Part shown: one piece after another, positions 53,093 to 62,774 of the stretch
How positions within the stretch are numbered: the first letter of the stretch is position 1
Layout of the letters: every line of letters starts with the position of its first letter
Assembly (NCBI RefSeq): GCF_000421145.1
Contig: NZ_ATWH01000003.1
Location: 62,001 to 126,000, forward strand
DNA: 64,000 nt
Origin: Glaciibacter superstes DSM 21135
GTDB taxonomy: Bacteria; Actinomycetota; Actinomycetes; Actinomycetales; Microbacteriaceae
Direction: 5' to 3'
Made by a program: the position numbers and the translations under genes
Notes under the pieces: model-generated
What the model was told of the DNA's origin: nothing
The model's database searches: none
The model's input: the letters and a program-made list of their open reading frames with translations, nothing else

Positions 53093-55621
53093 ATGGGAAG
53101 CCCAGTGCCTCGAAGACTCATCCGGACATCCGCCATCGTTATCACCTGCGCCTCGCTCTCCCTCGGGATCACTGTGCCAGGCGCGCAGGCCGTTCCGGTG
53201 GCGACCGGAGCCGACGCGGCCGATCTTGCCTCGCGATTCACGCTTGCGGTACTCCCCGATACGCAGTTCTACTCCCGGTATGCGACAGAGGAGACCGGAA
53301 ACCAGTTCGGGAGTCAGTTCGGATCTGAACCCTTCTCCAGCCAGACCCGCTGGCTCGCTGATCACGACGACGACCTGAAGATCCCGTTTGTCACCCACCT
53401 CGGCGACGTGGTCGACCAGGTCGACCACCCACAGCAATGGGCGATCGCCGATACCGCGATGAGCAAGCTTGAAGACGGCGGAGTGCCGTACTCGATCCTT
53501 GCAGGCAACCACGATGTGCTGGACAGCAACGATTACCTCTACGACGACCAGTATGACCTCGCGAACGAGCCATACCTGCAGACCTTCAGCGCAGAGCGAG
53601 CGGCGGCGCAGTCCACCTTCGGCGGACGCGATGCAACCGGAATGAACGAATTCCACATCTTCGAAGCGGAGGGACAGCAGTACCTCGTACTCGCGCTGGC
53701 CTGGCGTGCGTCTGACGCCACCCTCGCGTGGGCGAACCAGGTACTGGCCGACCACCCGACGCTGCCGGCCATCCTCACCACTCACCAGGTCATCGACATC
53801 GAGCCAGACGGAATCACTCCGAAGGAGACCGAGTACGGCCTGCGGCTCTGGGACGGCCTCATCCGTGGCAACGACCAGATCTTCCTCACGCTGAACGGGC
53901 ACTTCCACGGCGCCTCTCGCCTCGACAAGATCAACGACGCCGGGCACACGGTGACCGAGATGGTCATCGACTACCAGATGGCATACATGGGCGGCAACGG
54001 ATATCTGAGCCTGTTCGAGTTCGACCTGACCAACAACGCCATCTCCGTCGAAACGGTGTCGCCGTGGGTCATCGAGAAGCCAGTGGAGACCTTGACCTCG
54101 TACGACCAGGCAATCCTCACGGGCCCCCACCAGCAGTTCACGATGCCGATCGACTTCCAGGCGAGATTCGCAGGGTTCAACCCGGACTTCGCGGCCGGAT
54201 CCGCGGATGAACCGTCGCTGTCGCAGGAAGCGCGCGACCTGATACTCGCCGATTACACCGAGCCCACCCCCGTCGAAACCGAAGCGCCGGGCAACCGGGC
54301 TGACTTCATCGAACCGGAAGGCACCCTTGCGCACTGGCGCTTCGGCGACCAGCTTGACGGCGGTGCGGTTACGACGGTCGCCGAGGGCGGCATTGTTGAA
54401 GACGTGGTGGGCGAGAACGACCTGACCCGGGCATCCGTCGCCGACTCGGGCTCCCCCACCGCAGAGGTCGGAGATGTCACCTTCTCGCCTGACCACGCGA
54501 ACCTCTCGTCAGACGGAGGCAGCATCTGCTTTGCCGACTCCGACCGCAACACCGGCCGGTTCAGCTACCTGTCGACGGATCCGACAGCACCGGTCAACGA
54601 CGTCTCGTTCGACGACGGCTACACCATCGAGTCGTTCCTGAAACTCGACGCTGACTGGTCGGCGGAGAACAATCAGTGGATGATGGCGCTCATCCGCGGC
54701 GGAAACCGCAACGAGATGCCCGGCGTGCCATACGACCAGTGGGGCAACGGCGGGCCGGCTGTATTGGGTGTCTCCAATCTCAAGGAGGTGCAGTTCAGCG
54801 TCATCCCGAACCAGCCCGAGCTCGGCGACCGGGTGAACTGGTCAGGCGAGATCCAGGTCGACACCTGGATCCACGTGGCGGTCGTTAACGATCCGGATGC
54901 CCGCACCACAACTCTCTATGTCGAGGGGGCGCCCGTGCTGCGGAACGCCTTCGACACCGTCGGCCAAAGCTTCGTGGAGGATGCGCCTTGGTTCCTCGGC
55001 GCAGGCATGGACAACAACGCCGTGAACGGCGGCTGGCACGGCTGCATCGGCGAGACTCGCATCGTCGACCGTCCGCTGGAGAGCACAGAGTGGATGACCG
55101 CGCGTGCAGACCTCAGCACCCTGGCGATCGATGCCCCTGCCGGGACCGTTACCGCGGACACCAGCGTGTCTGCCGTGACCGGAACGGGGCTCGCCGGTGC
55201 CGACGTGACACTGGGCGGAGCACTCTCCGGCAGCACATCTGTCGCGGAGAACGGCACCTGGAGCGTTGACCTCGGCGCACCACTGGCGGCTGGCGACTAT
55301 GCCTTCACCGCACGGCAGTCGCTCGGTGAGCGGTCGGCAGAGCCGGTGACGGGAGCGTTCAGCATCCTGGCACCGACAGTGCCACCGGTACCGACCGATC
55401 CCGGCGGGCCGGGTAGCGGGTCTGGCAGCGGGGACGGCAGCGGGGGCGGCACTGATCCGGCCGGTGCCGCGCCGTCTGACGATGGCTCGCTCGCCCACAC
55501 TGGCGTCGACATCGGCTTGTTTGCCCCGCTGGGCGCAGTGCTCCTGCTGATCGGCGGCGCACTTGCCCTGCTGGTGTCACGACTGACGGAGCGCCGCAGA
55601 AGGGCGCGTGCCGCGGCCTAG
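53093..55621 (+). CDS. secreted, sortase-anchored metallophosphoesterase with LamG-like domain
   Basis: 842 residues. Signal peptide (about 1-34, ends AQA). Calcineurin-type phosphoesterase domain (about 48-330): DTQFYS, GDVVDQ, GNHDVL and the histidine pair GHFHGAS, giving a dimetal site. A LamG/concanavalin-like domain follows (about 405-690, ALHWRFGDQ-like start), then one Ig-like repeat, a Pro/Gly/Ser linker, LAHTG, a membrane helix and an Arg-rich end. LAHTG fits the LAxTG signal used by class E sortases of actinobacteria. Acts on the outer cell surface; substrate (nucleotide, phosphodiester or teichoic type) unknown. Confidence 0.85.
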   Translation: MGSPVPRRLIRTSAIVITCASLSLGITVPGAQAVPVATGADAADLASRFTLAVLPDTQFYSRYATEETGNQFGSQFGSEPFSSQTRWLADHDDDLKIPFVTHLGDVVDQVDHPQQWAIADTAMSKLEDGGVPYSILAGNHDVLDSNDYLYDDQYDLANEPYLQTFSAERAAAQSTFGGRDATGMNEFHIFEAEGQQYLVLALAWRASDATLAWANQVLADHPTLPAILTTHQVIDIEPDGITPKETEYGLRLWDGLIRGNDQIFLTLNGHFHGASRLDKINDAGHTVTEMVIDYQMAYMGGNGYLSLFEFDLTNNAISVETVSPWVIEKPVETLTSYDQAILTGPHQQFTMPIDFQARFAGFNPDFAAGSADEPSLSQEARDLILADYTEPTPVETEAPGNRADFIEPEGTLAHWRFGDQLDGGAVTTVAEGGIVEDVVGENDLTRASVADSGSPTAEVGDVTFSPDHANLSSDGGSICFADSDRNTGRFSYLSTDPTAPVNDVSFDDGYTIESFLKLDADWSAENNQWMMALIRGGNRNEMPGVPYDQWGNGGPAVLGVSNLKEVQFSVIPNQPELGDRVNWSGEIQVDTWIHVAVVNDPDARTTTLYVEGAPVLRNAFDTVGQSFVEDAPWFLGAGMDNNAVNGGWHGCIGETRIVDRPLESTEWMTARADLSTLAIDAPAGTVTADTSVSAVTGTGLAGADVTLGGALSGSTSVAENGTWSVDLGAPLAAGDYAFTARQSLGERSAEPVTGAFSILAPTVPPVPTDPGGPGSGSGSGDGSGGGTDPAGAAPSDDGSLAHTGVDIGLFAPLGAVLLLIGGALALLVSRLTERRRRARAAA

Positions 55622-55682
55622 CGGAAGCTCCACCGGCATCCGTTCGCGGCCCGCATTGTTTCGTGGCCCGCATTGTGGAGCT

Positions 55683-55706
55683 GGGCCCGTGATAAAACAC
55701 GGGCCC
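55683..55706. terminator. bidirectional hairpin terminator
   Basis: GGGCCCGTG and CACGGGCCC are perfect 9-bp arms around loop ATAAAA. It lies between the ends of two convergent genes (phosphoesterase and proS). No long U-run on either side. Confidence 0.65.
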
Positions 55707-55745
55707 CGTTCCATTTCGCGGGCGGCGAGCGCGCGGTTGGCTCGG

Positions 55746-57509
55746 TTAGCCCAGACGCGCGGCGATCTCGGCGACCGGCACCTGCTCGCGTTCGCCGGTG
55801 CGGCGGTCCCAGAACTCGACGATGCCGTCGGCAGCACCGCGGCCAACAATGACGATCTTCGGCACGCCGATCAGTTCAGCGTCGCCGAACTTGACGCCCG
55901 GCGATACCTTGGGCCGGTCGTCGTAGAGCACGTCGCGCCCCGTGCCCTCAATGGCCAGGGCGACGGACTCCGCCGTGTCGAAGACAACCTGTTCGCGTCC
56001 GGTGGCGATCACGTGCACGTCGAACGGCGACACCTCAGGCGGCCAGATCAGGCCCTTCTCGTCGTTGTTCAGCTCGGCGATGATCGCGAGGATGCGCGTG
56101 ACGCCAATGCCGTACGAACCCATGGTCACCGTGACCAGCTTGCCGTTCGGGTCGAGCACCTTGAGTCCGAGCGCCTCGGCGTACTTGCGCCCGAGCTGGA
56201 AGACGTGGCCGATCTCCATGCCGCGAGCCAGTTCCACCGGGCCAGAGCCGTCTGGCGCCGGGTCACCGAAACGCACTTCTGCCGCTTCAACGGTGCCGTC
56301 TGCCTGAAAGTCTCGCCCTGCGACCAGCCCGAACACGTGCCGGCCGTGCTCGTTGGCGCCCGTGATCCAGCCGGTACCGTCGACGACGCGCGGGTCGACC
56401 AGATAACGGATGCCGGTGGCCGACTTCTCGCCGAGTACCGCTCCGGCGGCGGACCACGGCCCGATGTAGCCCTTGACCAGCCCGGGGTGGCGGGCGAAGT
56501 CGGTCTCGTTCGCTGCCTCGATCTCTGCTGGGGCGAATGCCACCTCCACGCGCTTGAGGTCGACCTCGCGGTCGCCGGGGAGGCCGATGACGACCAGTTC
56601 ACGGGTGCCGTCAGGCTGCATCAGTGTGAGCACCACGTTCTTGAGGGTGTCTGCAGCGGTCCACGCGCGGCCGTCTGGCCGTGGGTGGGCGCTGTTGGCG
56701 CGGTCGACGAGGGTCTGGATGGTGGGGGTGTCTGGCGTGTCGAGGACCTCGGCGCCGGTCAGGTTCGTCCAATCGCGCGCCGGGGGCGCAATCGTCGTGA
56801 ACGCCTCGACGTTGGCAGCGTAGCCGCCGGCCGAGCGCACGAAGGTGTCTTCGCCGACGGGGGTCGGGTGTAGGAACTCTTCGCTCTTCGAGCCGCCCAT
56901 GGCGCCGGCATCCGCCTTGACGATCACGTATTCGAGGCCGAGCCGGGTGAAGATGCGTTCGTAGGCGTCACGCTGGGCCTGGTAGCTCTCGTCGAGTCCG
57001 GCATCCGTGTAATCGAACGAGTACGCGTCTTTCATGGTGAATTCGCGACCACGCAGGAGGCCGGCGCGAGGGCGCGCTTCGTCGCGGTACTTGTCCTGGA
57101 TCTGGTAGATCGACAGCGGCAGGTCTTTGTAGCTGTTGTAGAGGTCTTTCACGAGCAGCGTGAAGACCTCCTCGTGTGTCGGTGCGAGGAGCATGTCAGA
57201 GCCCTTGCGGTCCTGCAGACGGAAAAGGGCGTCTCCGTACTCGTCCCAGCGACCGGAGAGCTCATACGGTTCGCGCGGCAGCAGAGCCGGGAAGTGCACC
57301 TCGTGGGCGCCGGCGTTCGTCATCTCCTCGCGGACGACGGTCTCGATCTTCGCCTTGACCCGCAGGCCGATCGGCAGCCAGGCGAAGACGCCCGGCGCCT
57401 GGCGACGGATGTATCCGGCCCGCACGAGCAGGCGGTGGCTGGTGACCTCGGCATCTGAGGGGTCTTCGCGGAGGGTACGGAGGAAGTAGTTCGAAAGGCG
57501 TGTGGGCAC
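55746..57509 (-). CDS. proS: prolyl-tRNA synthetase
   Basis: 587 residues, bacterial type. Charges tRNA-Pro. Class II motifs: start [30 protein letters not shown] (motif 1 region), [21 protein letters not shown] (motif 2, shortened here as the key [12 protein letters not shown]) and [11 protein letters not shown] (motif 3). Between them is the YbaK-type editing insertion (about 230-400). GTG start. Single copy of an essential gene. Confidence 0.95.
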   Translation of the reverse strand: MPTRLSNYFLRTLREDPSDAEVTSHRLLVRAGYIRRQAPGVFAWLPIGLRVKAKIETVVREEMTNAGAHEVHFPALLPREPYELSGRWDEYGDALFRLQDRKGSDMLLAPTHEEVFTLLVKDLYNSYKDLPLSIYQIQDKYRDEARPRAGLLRGREFTMKDAYSFDYTDAGLDESYQAQRDAYERIFTRLGLEYVIVKADAGAMGGSKSEEFLHPTPVGEDTFVRSAGGYAANVEAFTTIAPPARDWTNLTGAEVLDTPDTPTIQTLVDRANSAHPRPDGRAWTAADTLKNVVLTLMQPDGTRELVVIGLPGDREVDLKRVEVAFAPAEIEAANETDFARHPGLVKGYIGPWSAAGAVLGEKSATGIRYLVDPRVVDGTGWITGANEHGRHVFGLVAGRDFQADGTVEAAEVRFGDPAPDGSGPVELARGMEIGHVFQLGRKYAEALGLKVLDPNGKLVTVTMGSYGIGVTRILAIIAELNNDEKGLIWPPEVSPFDVHVIATGREQVVFDTAESVALAIEGTGRDVLYDDRPKVSPGVKFGDAELIGVPKIVIVGRGAADGIVEFWDRRTGEREQVPVAEIAARLG

Positions 57510-57518
57510 TCATCTACT

Positions 57519-57983
57519 TTAGAGCGCGTGTGGCCGTGGCCGGTCAATCCCCTGTTCCCGTGCGCCGCGCTCAACGAATTCCTTGAAGCGGGCGAGCTGT
57601 GTGCCGTCGGCTTTGGAGATCGCCGACCGAATCACCGGGCCGAGCAATTTCATCGCGCCCGCGGTCATCACGTCCGCCGTCAGGATCACCCGGCTGGTCG
57701 CATCCGTCAGCGTTTCGACTCGATACACATAGTCGGCCGTCACGCCGCCCTGAACCGATCGCAACGTCATCGACCGGCCGGGGTCGAGCTCGGTGATCGT
57801 GCTGGTGTTCTCCTTGCCCCTGGTGTGTAAGGTCACGACCGCGCCGGGAACCAGGTCGCCGGAGAGGGTCATCGAGTCGATCCCCGGGATCCAGACCGGC
57901 GCGTTCGCCAGGTCGGTCAACGCCGCCCAGGCCTTTTCGCCGGCCACCGAAACGGTCTCTTCTGTCGTGAATGCTTCAGTCAT
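57519..57983 (-). CDS. SRPBCC-family protein
   Basis: 154 residues of the START/polyketide-cyclase-like fold: FTTEETVSVAGEKAWAALTD, PVWIPGIDSMTL, and the long C-terminal helix (GTQLARFKEFVE). Such proteins bind hydrophobic ligands. It precedes proS by 9 bp on the same strand. Specific ligand unknown. Confidence 0.82.
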   Translation of the reverse strand: MTEAFTTEETVSVAGEKAWAALTDLANAPVWIPGIDSMTLSGDLVPGAVVTLHTRGKENTSTITELDPGRSMTLRSVQGGVTADYVYRVETLTDATSRVILTADVMTAGAMKLLGPVIRSAISKADGTQLARFKEFVERGAREQGIDRPRPHAL

Positions 57984-58047
57984 GTGGGAACCGTACGCGT
58001 GGGCGAGCCCGCGCGCATTGGACGAATTTCACACGTCGCTCGAAAAT

Positions 58048-58923
58048 TCACACGTCGGGGTGCTGGCCGTCTCGGCGACGACTGAGGTCTGGCACAAATC
58101 CGGGCTCGGCATCGCCGTGCAGGTATCCCTGCCGTTGTGCAGACAGGTATTCCGTCGGGGTCACGCCCGTGAAACGCTTGAAATCGCGAATGAGATGCGC
58201 CTGGTCGAACCAGCCGAGTTCTGCGGCGAGGCCGGTCCAGGTCACCGTGCCGAATACATCGATCGATTCGACCAGCCGACGCAGGCGCAGGATGCGGCCG
58301 AGCGTGCGCGGCCCGATGCCGACGACCCGGCCGAACTCACGATCGAGGTGGCCGTGCGAGATTCCGAGCGTCGCCGCGATATCGACGGTCGAGGTTGCCG
58401 GGTTCTCCTTGAGGGTGGTCAGCGCGAGCTCGCACCGGTCGAGCGCAGGTTCTGACTCGTTGAGATCGACGCGGAGGCGATTGTCGATCCAGTCGATGGC
58501 GCGTTCAACATCGATGGATCCCACGAGGCTGGCCCTGGCCGTCTCAAAGGCGGGCCAGACGGATGCCGCGACCACGCGACCTCGGAGGGGTGCGGGGACG
58601 AAGCCGAGTGCCGCCTTCGCGCCGATGGCCGTCGTGACGATGCCGAAGCAGCGGGTGACTCCAGACGGCGCATTGACGATCGGCTCGTCGTGTGGACCGA
58701 TGACAAAGCCACGTTCCGCCTCGTACGACTCCCCCGCACCGTTTCGCGGCGTCTGCACGATGGGGTCTCCGAGCACGATGCCGAGCACCGTTGAGCCGGT
58801 CGGTGCGATTCGCTCGCTGCCGAAGTCTGACAGGCCGTTCGCGTACCAGATCGACTCGACGTAGCGGCGCAACCGTCCCGTCGGTTCTCTGTGCCGATAG
58901 TCGAATGCCGTGCGTTCAGCCAC
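58048..58923 (-). CDS. AraC-family transcriptional regulator
   Basis: About 291 residues with the DNA-binding domain at the C-terminus (STVDIAATLGISHGHLDREF and LGWFDQAHLIRDFKRFTGVTP, the two AraC helix-turn-helix units). The N-terminal part (GSERIAPTGSTVLGIVLGDP) is a cupin-like sensor of the DUF6597 type. Start taken at GTG 58923; an upstream ATG at 58950 is possible. Target unknown; the neighbouring SRPBCC gene is a candidate. Confidence 0.83.
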   Translation of the reverse strand: MAERTAFDYRHREPTGRLRRYVESIWYANGLSDFGSERIAPTGSTVLGIVLGDPIVQTPRNGAGESYEAERGFVIGPHDEPIVNAPSGVTRCFGIVTTAIGAKAALGFVPAPLRGRVVAASVWPAFETARASLVGSIDVERAIDWIDNRLRVDLNESEPALDRCELALTTLKENPATSTVDIAATLGISHGHLDREFGRVVGIGPRTLGRILRLRRLVESIDVFGTVTWTGLAAELGWFDQAHLIRDFKRFTGVTPTEYLSAQRQGYLHGDAEPGFVPDLSRRRDGQHPDV

Positions 58924-59039
58924 ACTTCCAGTGTGGCGACCCGGCGCCAAAGTAGGAAGGGTGCGTCACAACACGTCGATTAATCCTCGTTTGGCGCGCT
59001 TCATGCCAATTGATCCTCGTTTGGCAACCGCATCGCGGC

Positions 59040-60200
59040 TCAGTGGGCGCCGACGGTGACCTTCGGCTCGCCGGTGCTGGTGTCGCTCGCCGGCATCTCT
59101 GCGGCGATGCGGTTCGCCTCTTCGATGAGGGTGGCCACGATCTCCGACTCCGGAACGGTCTTGATGACCTGGCCCTTGACGAAGATCTGGCCCTTGCCGT
59201 TGCCGGAGGCAACGCCGAGGTCGGCCTCCCGAGCCTCGCCTGGTCCATTGACGACACACCCCATGACGGCCACTCGCAGCGGCACCGTCATGCCCTCAAG
59301 GCCATCCGTCACGTCGTTCGCAAGCTTGTAGACGTCAACCTGCGCACGCCCGCAGCTCGGGCAGGAGACGATCTCGAGCTTGCGCTCACGCAGGTTCAGA
59401 GATTGCAGGATCTGCAGGCCGACCTTGATCTCCTCCACCGGCGGCGCAGACAACGAGACCCTGATGGTGTCGCCGATGCCCTCGGAGAGCAGGATGCCGA
59501 ACGCCGTCGCGCTCTTGATGGTGCCCTGGAATGACGGACCGGCCTCCGTGACGCCCAGGTGAAGCGGCCAGTCGCCGCGTTCTGCGAGCATCCGGTAGGC
59601 CTTGACCATCACGATCGGGTCGTTGTGCTTGACCGAGATCTTGAAGTCGTGGAAGTCGTGTTCCTCGAACAGGCTGGCTTCCCAGACAGCGCTCTCGACG
59701 AGTGCCTCGGCTGTCGCCTTGCCGTACTTCTGCAGCAGGCTCGGCTCGAGCGAACCCGCGTTCACGCCGATGCGCAGCGACACGTCTGCGGCTTTGGCTG
59801 CTGCAGCGATCTTGCCGATCTGGTCGTCGAACTTGCGGATGTTGCCGGGGTTGACGCGCACTGCCGCGCAGCCGGCGTCAATCGCAGCGAACACGTAGTT
59901 TGGCTGGAAGTGGATGTCGGCGATCACCGGGATCTGGCTCTTCTTGGCGATGATCGGCAGCGCCTCAGCATCGTCCCTGCTCGGCACCGCGACGCGCACA
60001 ATGTCGCATCCGGATGCCGTCAGTTCGGCGATCTGCTGAAGCGTCGCGTTGATGTTGGGAGTCGGCGTCGTCGTCATCGACTGGACACTGATCTGGGCGC
60101 CGCCGCCGACCAGGACCTTGCCGACTTTGATCTGACGGGACTTTCGTCTGGGAGCGAGTACCTCAGGTACTTTGGGCATCCCCAAGTTGATTGCAGCCAC
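59040..60200 (-). CDS. ispG: 4-hydroxy-3-methylbut-2-enyl diphosphate synthase
   Basis: 386 residues. MEP pathway enzyme making HMBPP from cyclic methylerythritol diphosphate. TIM barrel with VQSMTTTPT and VRVNPGNI, and the [4Fe-4S] domain with CPSCGR and [11 protein letters not shown] supplying the three cysteines and the family glutamate. GTG start ([13 protein letters not shown]). In related genomes ispG lies close to proS, as here. Confidence 0.95.
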   Translation of the reverse strand: MAAINLGMPKVPEVLAPRRKSRQIKVGKVLVGGGAQISVQSMTTTPTPNINATLQQIAELTASGCDIVRVAVPSRDDAEALPIIAKKSQIPVIADIHFQPNYVFAAIDAGCAAVRVNPGNIRKFDDQIGKIAAAAKAADVSLRIGVNAGSLEPSLLQKYGKATAEALVESAVWEASLFEEHDFHDFKISVKHNDPIVMVKAYRMLAERGDWPLHLGVTEAGPSFQGTIKSATAFGILLSEGIGDTIRVSLSAPPVEEIKVGLQILQSLNLRERKLEIVSCPSCGRAQVDVYKLANDVTDGLEGMTVPLRVAVMGCVVNGPGEAREADLGVASGNGKGQIFVKGQVIKTVPESEIVATLIEEANRIAAEMPASDTSTGEPKVTVGAH

Positions 60201-60269
60201 GTGGTCAGCTTACGCGCCGCGGACGAACGGATGCTGAGTGCCCCTCGCCGCCGGATGCCCCGTGACTGC

Positions 60270-60365
60270 CGAACACCCGCCGGTTGTCGCCGATTGCGCC
60301 CAGCGACGCCGTTCTACCGACGATTGTGGGCGCGAACGGCGATTGCGGGCAACGAAACGGCGTCG
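60270..60365. repeat. dispersed extragenic repeat, left copy
   Basis: Contains the words CGCCGTTC, CGATTGTGGGC, GAACGGCGATTGCGGGCA in the same order as the copy at 61673-61750. A related half unit (CGCCGGTTGTCGCCGATTG) precedes it at about 60276. It lies directly upstream of the thiolase gene. Confidence 0.55.
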
Positions 60366-60442
60366 ACACCGAACTAGGCTGGATGCACGATCTTCCGGCC
60401 GGACGGGCCTTCTACGGATCCACACCAGACAAAGGAGTCGCC

Positions 60443-61627
60443 ATGAGCGCACACGACGTCGTCATCATCGCCGGTTCACGCACCCCACAGGGTCGCATCA
60501 ACGGGCAGTTGTCCTCCCTCACCGCCGTTCAGCTCGGAGCGGCCGCAATCGCCGGCGCGCTTGACCGGGCCGGCGTCGCGCCAGACCAGGTGGACACCGT
60601 GCTGATGGGACAGGTACTCCAGGCAGGCTGCGGCCAGAACCCGGCCAGGCAGAGCGCGATCGCCGCAGGTATCCCGTGGAATGTTCCGGCGATGACGCTC
60701 AACAAGGTCTGCCTCTCTGGACTCGCGGCCGTGGTTGACGCAGCCAGGCTCATCCGTCTCGGTGAAGCTACCGTGGTTGTCGCCGGCGGCCAGGAGTCGA
60801 TGTCGAAAGCGCCGCACCTGCTGTCGGGCTCCCGTCAGGGCTGGGCATACGGCAGCGTGACCGCGCTGGACCACGCCGCACACGACGGGCTGACGGATGC
60901 CTTCGACGGGTTGTCGATGGGCCTCTCGACCGAGCAGATCAACGGCAAGCTCGGCATCGACCGCATGAGACAGGATGAGATCGCGGCCGGGTCGCACCAG
61001 CGCGCCGCCGCTGCGCAGTCGGCTGGCCTGTTCGATGACGAGATCACACCGATCAGCGTCCCTCAGCGAAAGGGCGACCCGCTAGTGATCAGCAGCGACG
61101 AGGGGGTGCGCGGGGACAGCACAACGGACACCCTCGGGCGACTGCGCCCGGCGTTCTCGAAAGAGGGCACCATCACGGCGGGAAATTCCTCGCCGCTCTC
61201 CGATGGAGCCAGTGCGGTTGTGGTGGCGAGCCGCGCCTGGGCCGAAGAGAACGGGCTCGCCTGGCTGGCCGTCGTCGAAGCGTCAGGGCACGTGGCCGGG
61301 CCGGACAATTCCCTGCATTCTCAGCCGTCGAACGCCATCGCTGCGGCGCTCGCCAGAGCGGGCTGGCAGGCAGGCGACCTCGACCTGGTCGAGATCAACG
61401 AGGCCTTCGCCGCTGTCGCCCTGCAGTCGAGTCAGGACCTCAGCATCTCACGCGAGAAAGTGAACATCCACGGCGGTGCGATCGCGATCGGGCACCCGAT
61501 CGGTGCATCCGGCGCACGACTGGCACTGCACGCCGCCCTCGAACTGGCCAGGCGCGGCAGCGGAAAGGCCGCCGTGTCGCTCTGCGGTGGCGGCGGCCAG
61601 GGTGAGGCCCTGCTTCTCTCGCGTTAG
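60443..61627 (+). CDS. acetyl-CoA acetyltransferase (thiolase)
   Basis: 394 residues from ATG 60443 with an AAAGGAG ribosome site. Catalytic C90 in LNKVCLSGLAA, histidine in GHPIGASGAR and second cysteine in SLCGGGGQGEA; QESMSKAPH and NEAFAAV are also typical. Condenses two acetyl-CoA or performs the reverse thiolysis. No hydroxybutyryl or PHB genes are adjacent, so biosynthetic or degradative use is open. Confidence 0.94.
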   Translation: MSAHDVVIIAGSRTPQGRINGQLSSLTAVQLGAAAIAGALDRAGVAPDQVDTVLMGQVLQAGCGQNPARQSAIAAGIPWNVPAMTLNKVCLSGLAAVVDAARLIRLGEATVVVAGGQESMSKAPHLLSGSRQGWAYGSVTALDHAAHDGLTDAFDGLSMGLSTEQINGKLGIDRMRQDEIAAGSHQRAAAAQSAGLFDDEITPISVPQRKGDPLVISSDEGVRGDSTTDTLGRLRPAFSKEGTITAGNSSPLSDGASAVVVASRAWAEENGLAWLAVVEASGHVAGPDNSLHSQPSNAIAAALARAGWQAGDLDLVEINEAFAAVALQSSQDLSISREKVNIHGGAIAIGHPIGASGARLALHAALELARRGSGKAAVSLCGGGGQGEALLLSR

Positions 61628-61672
61628 GCATCCGCTCGCCGTGGTCGTGGCGTGCAGCCCGTTGGCGCCCAA

Positions 61673-61750
61673 ACACGCCCAGAACCGCCGTTCGTGCCGA
61701 GAATCGCTGGAACAGCGGCGATTCCCGGCATTTGCGGCGATCCTCGGCAC
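61673..61750. repeat. dispersed extragenic repeat, right copy with long hairpin
   Basis: Aligns with 60296-60362 (CGCCCAG, CGCCGTTC, GGCGATT, GGCA). Inside it, 61694-61707 (GTGCCGAGAATCGC) and 61737-61750 (GCGATCCTCGGCAC) pair with one mismatch around a 29-nt loop that has its own GAATCGC/GCGATTC pairing. It lies between convergent genes, so it could also serve as terminator. Confidence 0.6.
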
Positions 61751-61780
61751 AGCGGCCGCTGTACGTCTGCCTCTGTCGTC

Positions 61781-62509
61781 TCAGACGCCGTAGTTCTTTG
61801 CCGGCGCGAGGATGACGACGACGGTGGCCGGCGAACCCTCCAGCCGAACGAACACCGAATGCGTCAGGTCCGTCCCCTCGCTGCTCGTCGCCACCGAGAG
61901 CTCATCGTAGGTTCCGTCCAGCACAGGGGCACCGGAGACCGTGAACGACTGGAGCGTACCTGGAACCAGTGCCTGGACCTCTGTCTCTGAGAGCCCGACC
62001 GCCACAAGTTCAGCGGTCGACACCGACAGCCCGCCGGCGCTCGGCCCCTCCACCCGCACGTACCAGTCAGGTTCGAGTGGTGCATCCACCGGAGGGTCGA
62101 CGTCGTTCAGCGTGAGGCCGTCCCACACATAATTGGTACCCGGCGGGGTCTCGATACCTCCCGGGTGCCCGATCACGATGGGCGGTGCTCCTGTGGCGGT
62201 GGTGATCCTCGCAACAACGTCGGCGATCGGGTCGAAATACCCCATCGACTCGAGGATGTCTCCTGTGCCATTTGTGATCTGCAGTCCGTCGGAGCGCACC
62301 AGGATCGTCGTCGGCGCGAGCAGCGGATCCGCGGACGGGGTCGCGGTCGCCGACGATGTGCCCGGCGTCTCCGTGGGCGTCGCCGAACCGATCACCGGCT
62401 CGGCATCGATGCCGTCGGCGGAGCCCGCGGGCATGCACCCAGCGAAACTGAGCGCGATCACCACGCTAAACGCGGCAACCAGGACGAGCGGCGTTCTTCG
62501 GTTGTCCAT
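61781..62509 (-). CDS. lipoprotein of unknown function
   Basis: 242 residues from ATG 62509 (AGGGGGA ribosome site). Signal peptide with lipobox SFAGC (C25), then a Thr/Ser/Pro-rich linker (SATPTETPGTSSATATPSAD) and a globular domain (about 65-242; LVRSDGLQITNGTGDILESM, then TNYVWDGLTL). No known domain recognised. Upstream ORF extension to 62587 has no support. Confidence 0.75.
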   Translation of the reverse strand: MDNRRTPLVLVAAFSVVIALSFAGCMPAGSADGIDAEPVIGSATPTETPGTSSATATPSADPLLAPTTILVRSDGLQITNGTGDILESMGYFDPIADVVARITTATGAPPIVIGHPGGIETPPGTNYVWDGLTLNDVDPPVDAPLEPDWYVRVEGPSAGGLSVSTAELVAVGLSETEVQALVPGTLQSFTVSGAPVLDGTYDELSVATSSEGTDLTHSVFVRLEGSPATVVVILAPAKNYGV

Positions 62510-62774
62510 GTGTCCCCCTTGAGTTGCCGAGCTAGGTCGATTGTGCACCCTTGCGAACGGAGGTGCGAACGGCAACACCGCCGGCAAGGATCAGACCGAG
62601 AGCGAGAGCCATCAGCCGACCGTCTTCGCCGTTACGACACGCAATTCCAGTTGAATCCTGCTCGAACGGGTGCCACCGCGGCATCCGTGGGCCACACTGG
62701 GGTGTACCGGAGGGCACGACAAGGCAGTCGGGCACAAGTCAGTCCGCAACTGGGCAAGTCTGGGGGAAGCACAC

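Noticed and set aside
62532..62735. 67-codon minus-strand frame with one hydrophobic stretch
   Set aside because: The start is doubtful and no homologue is recognised; only the last 25 residues look protein-like.
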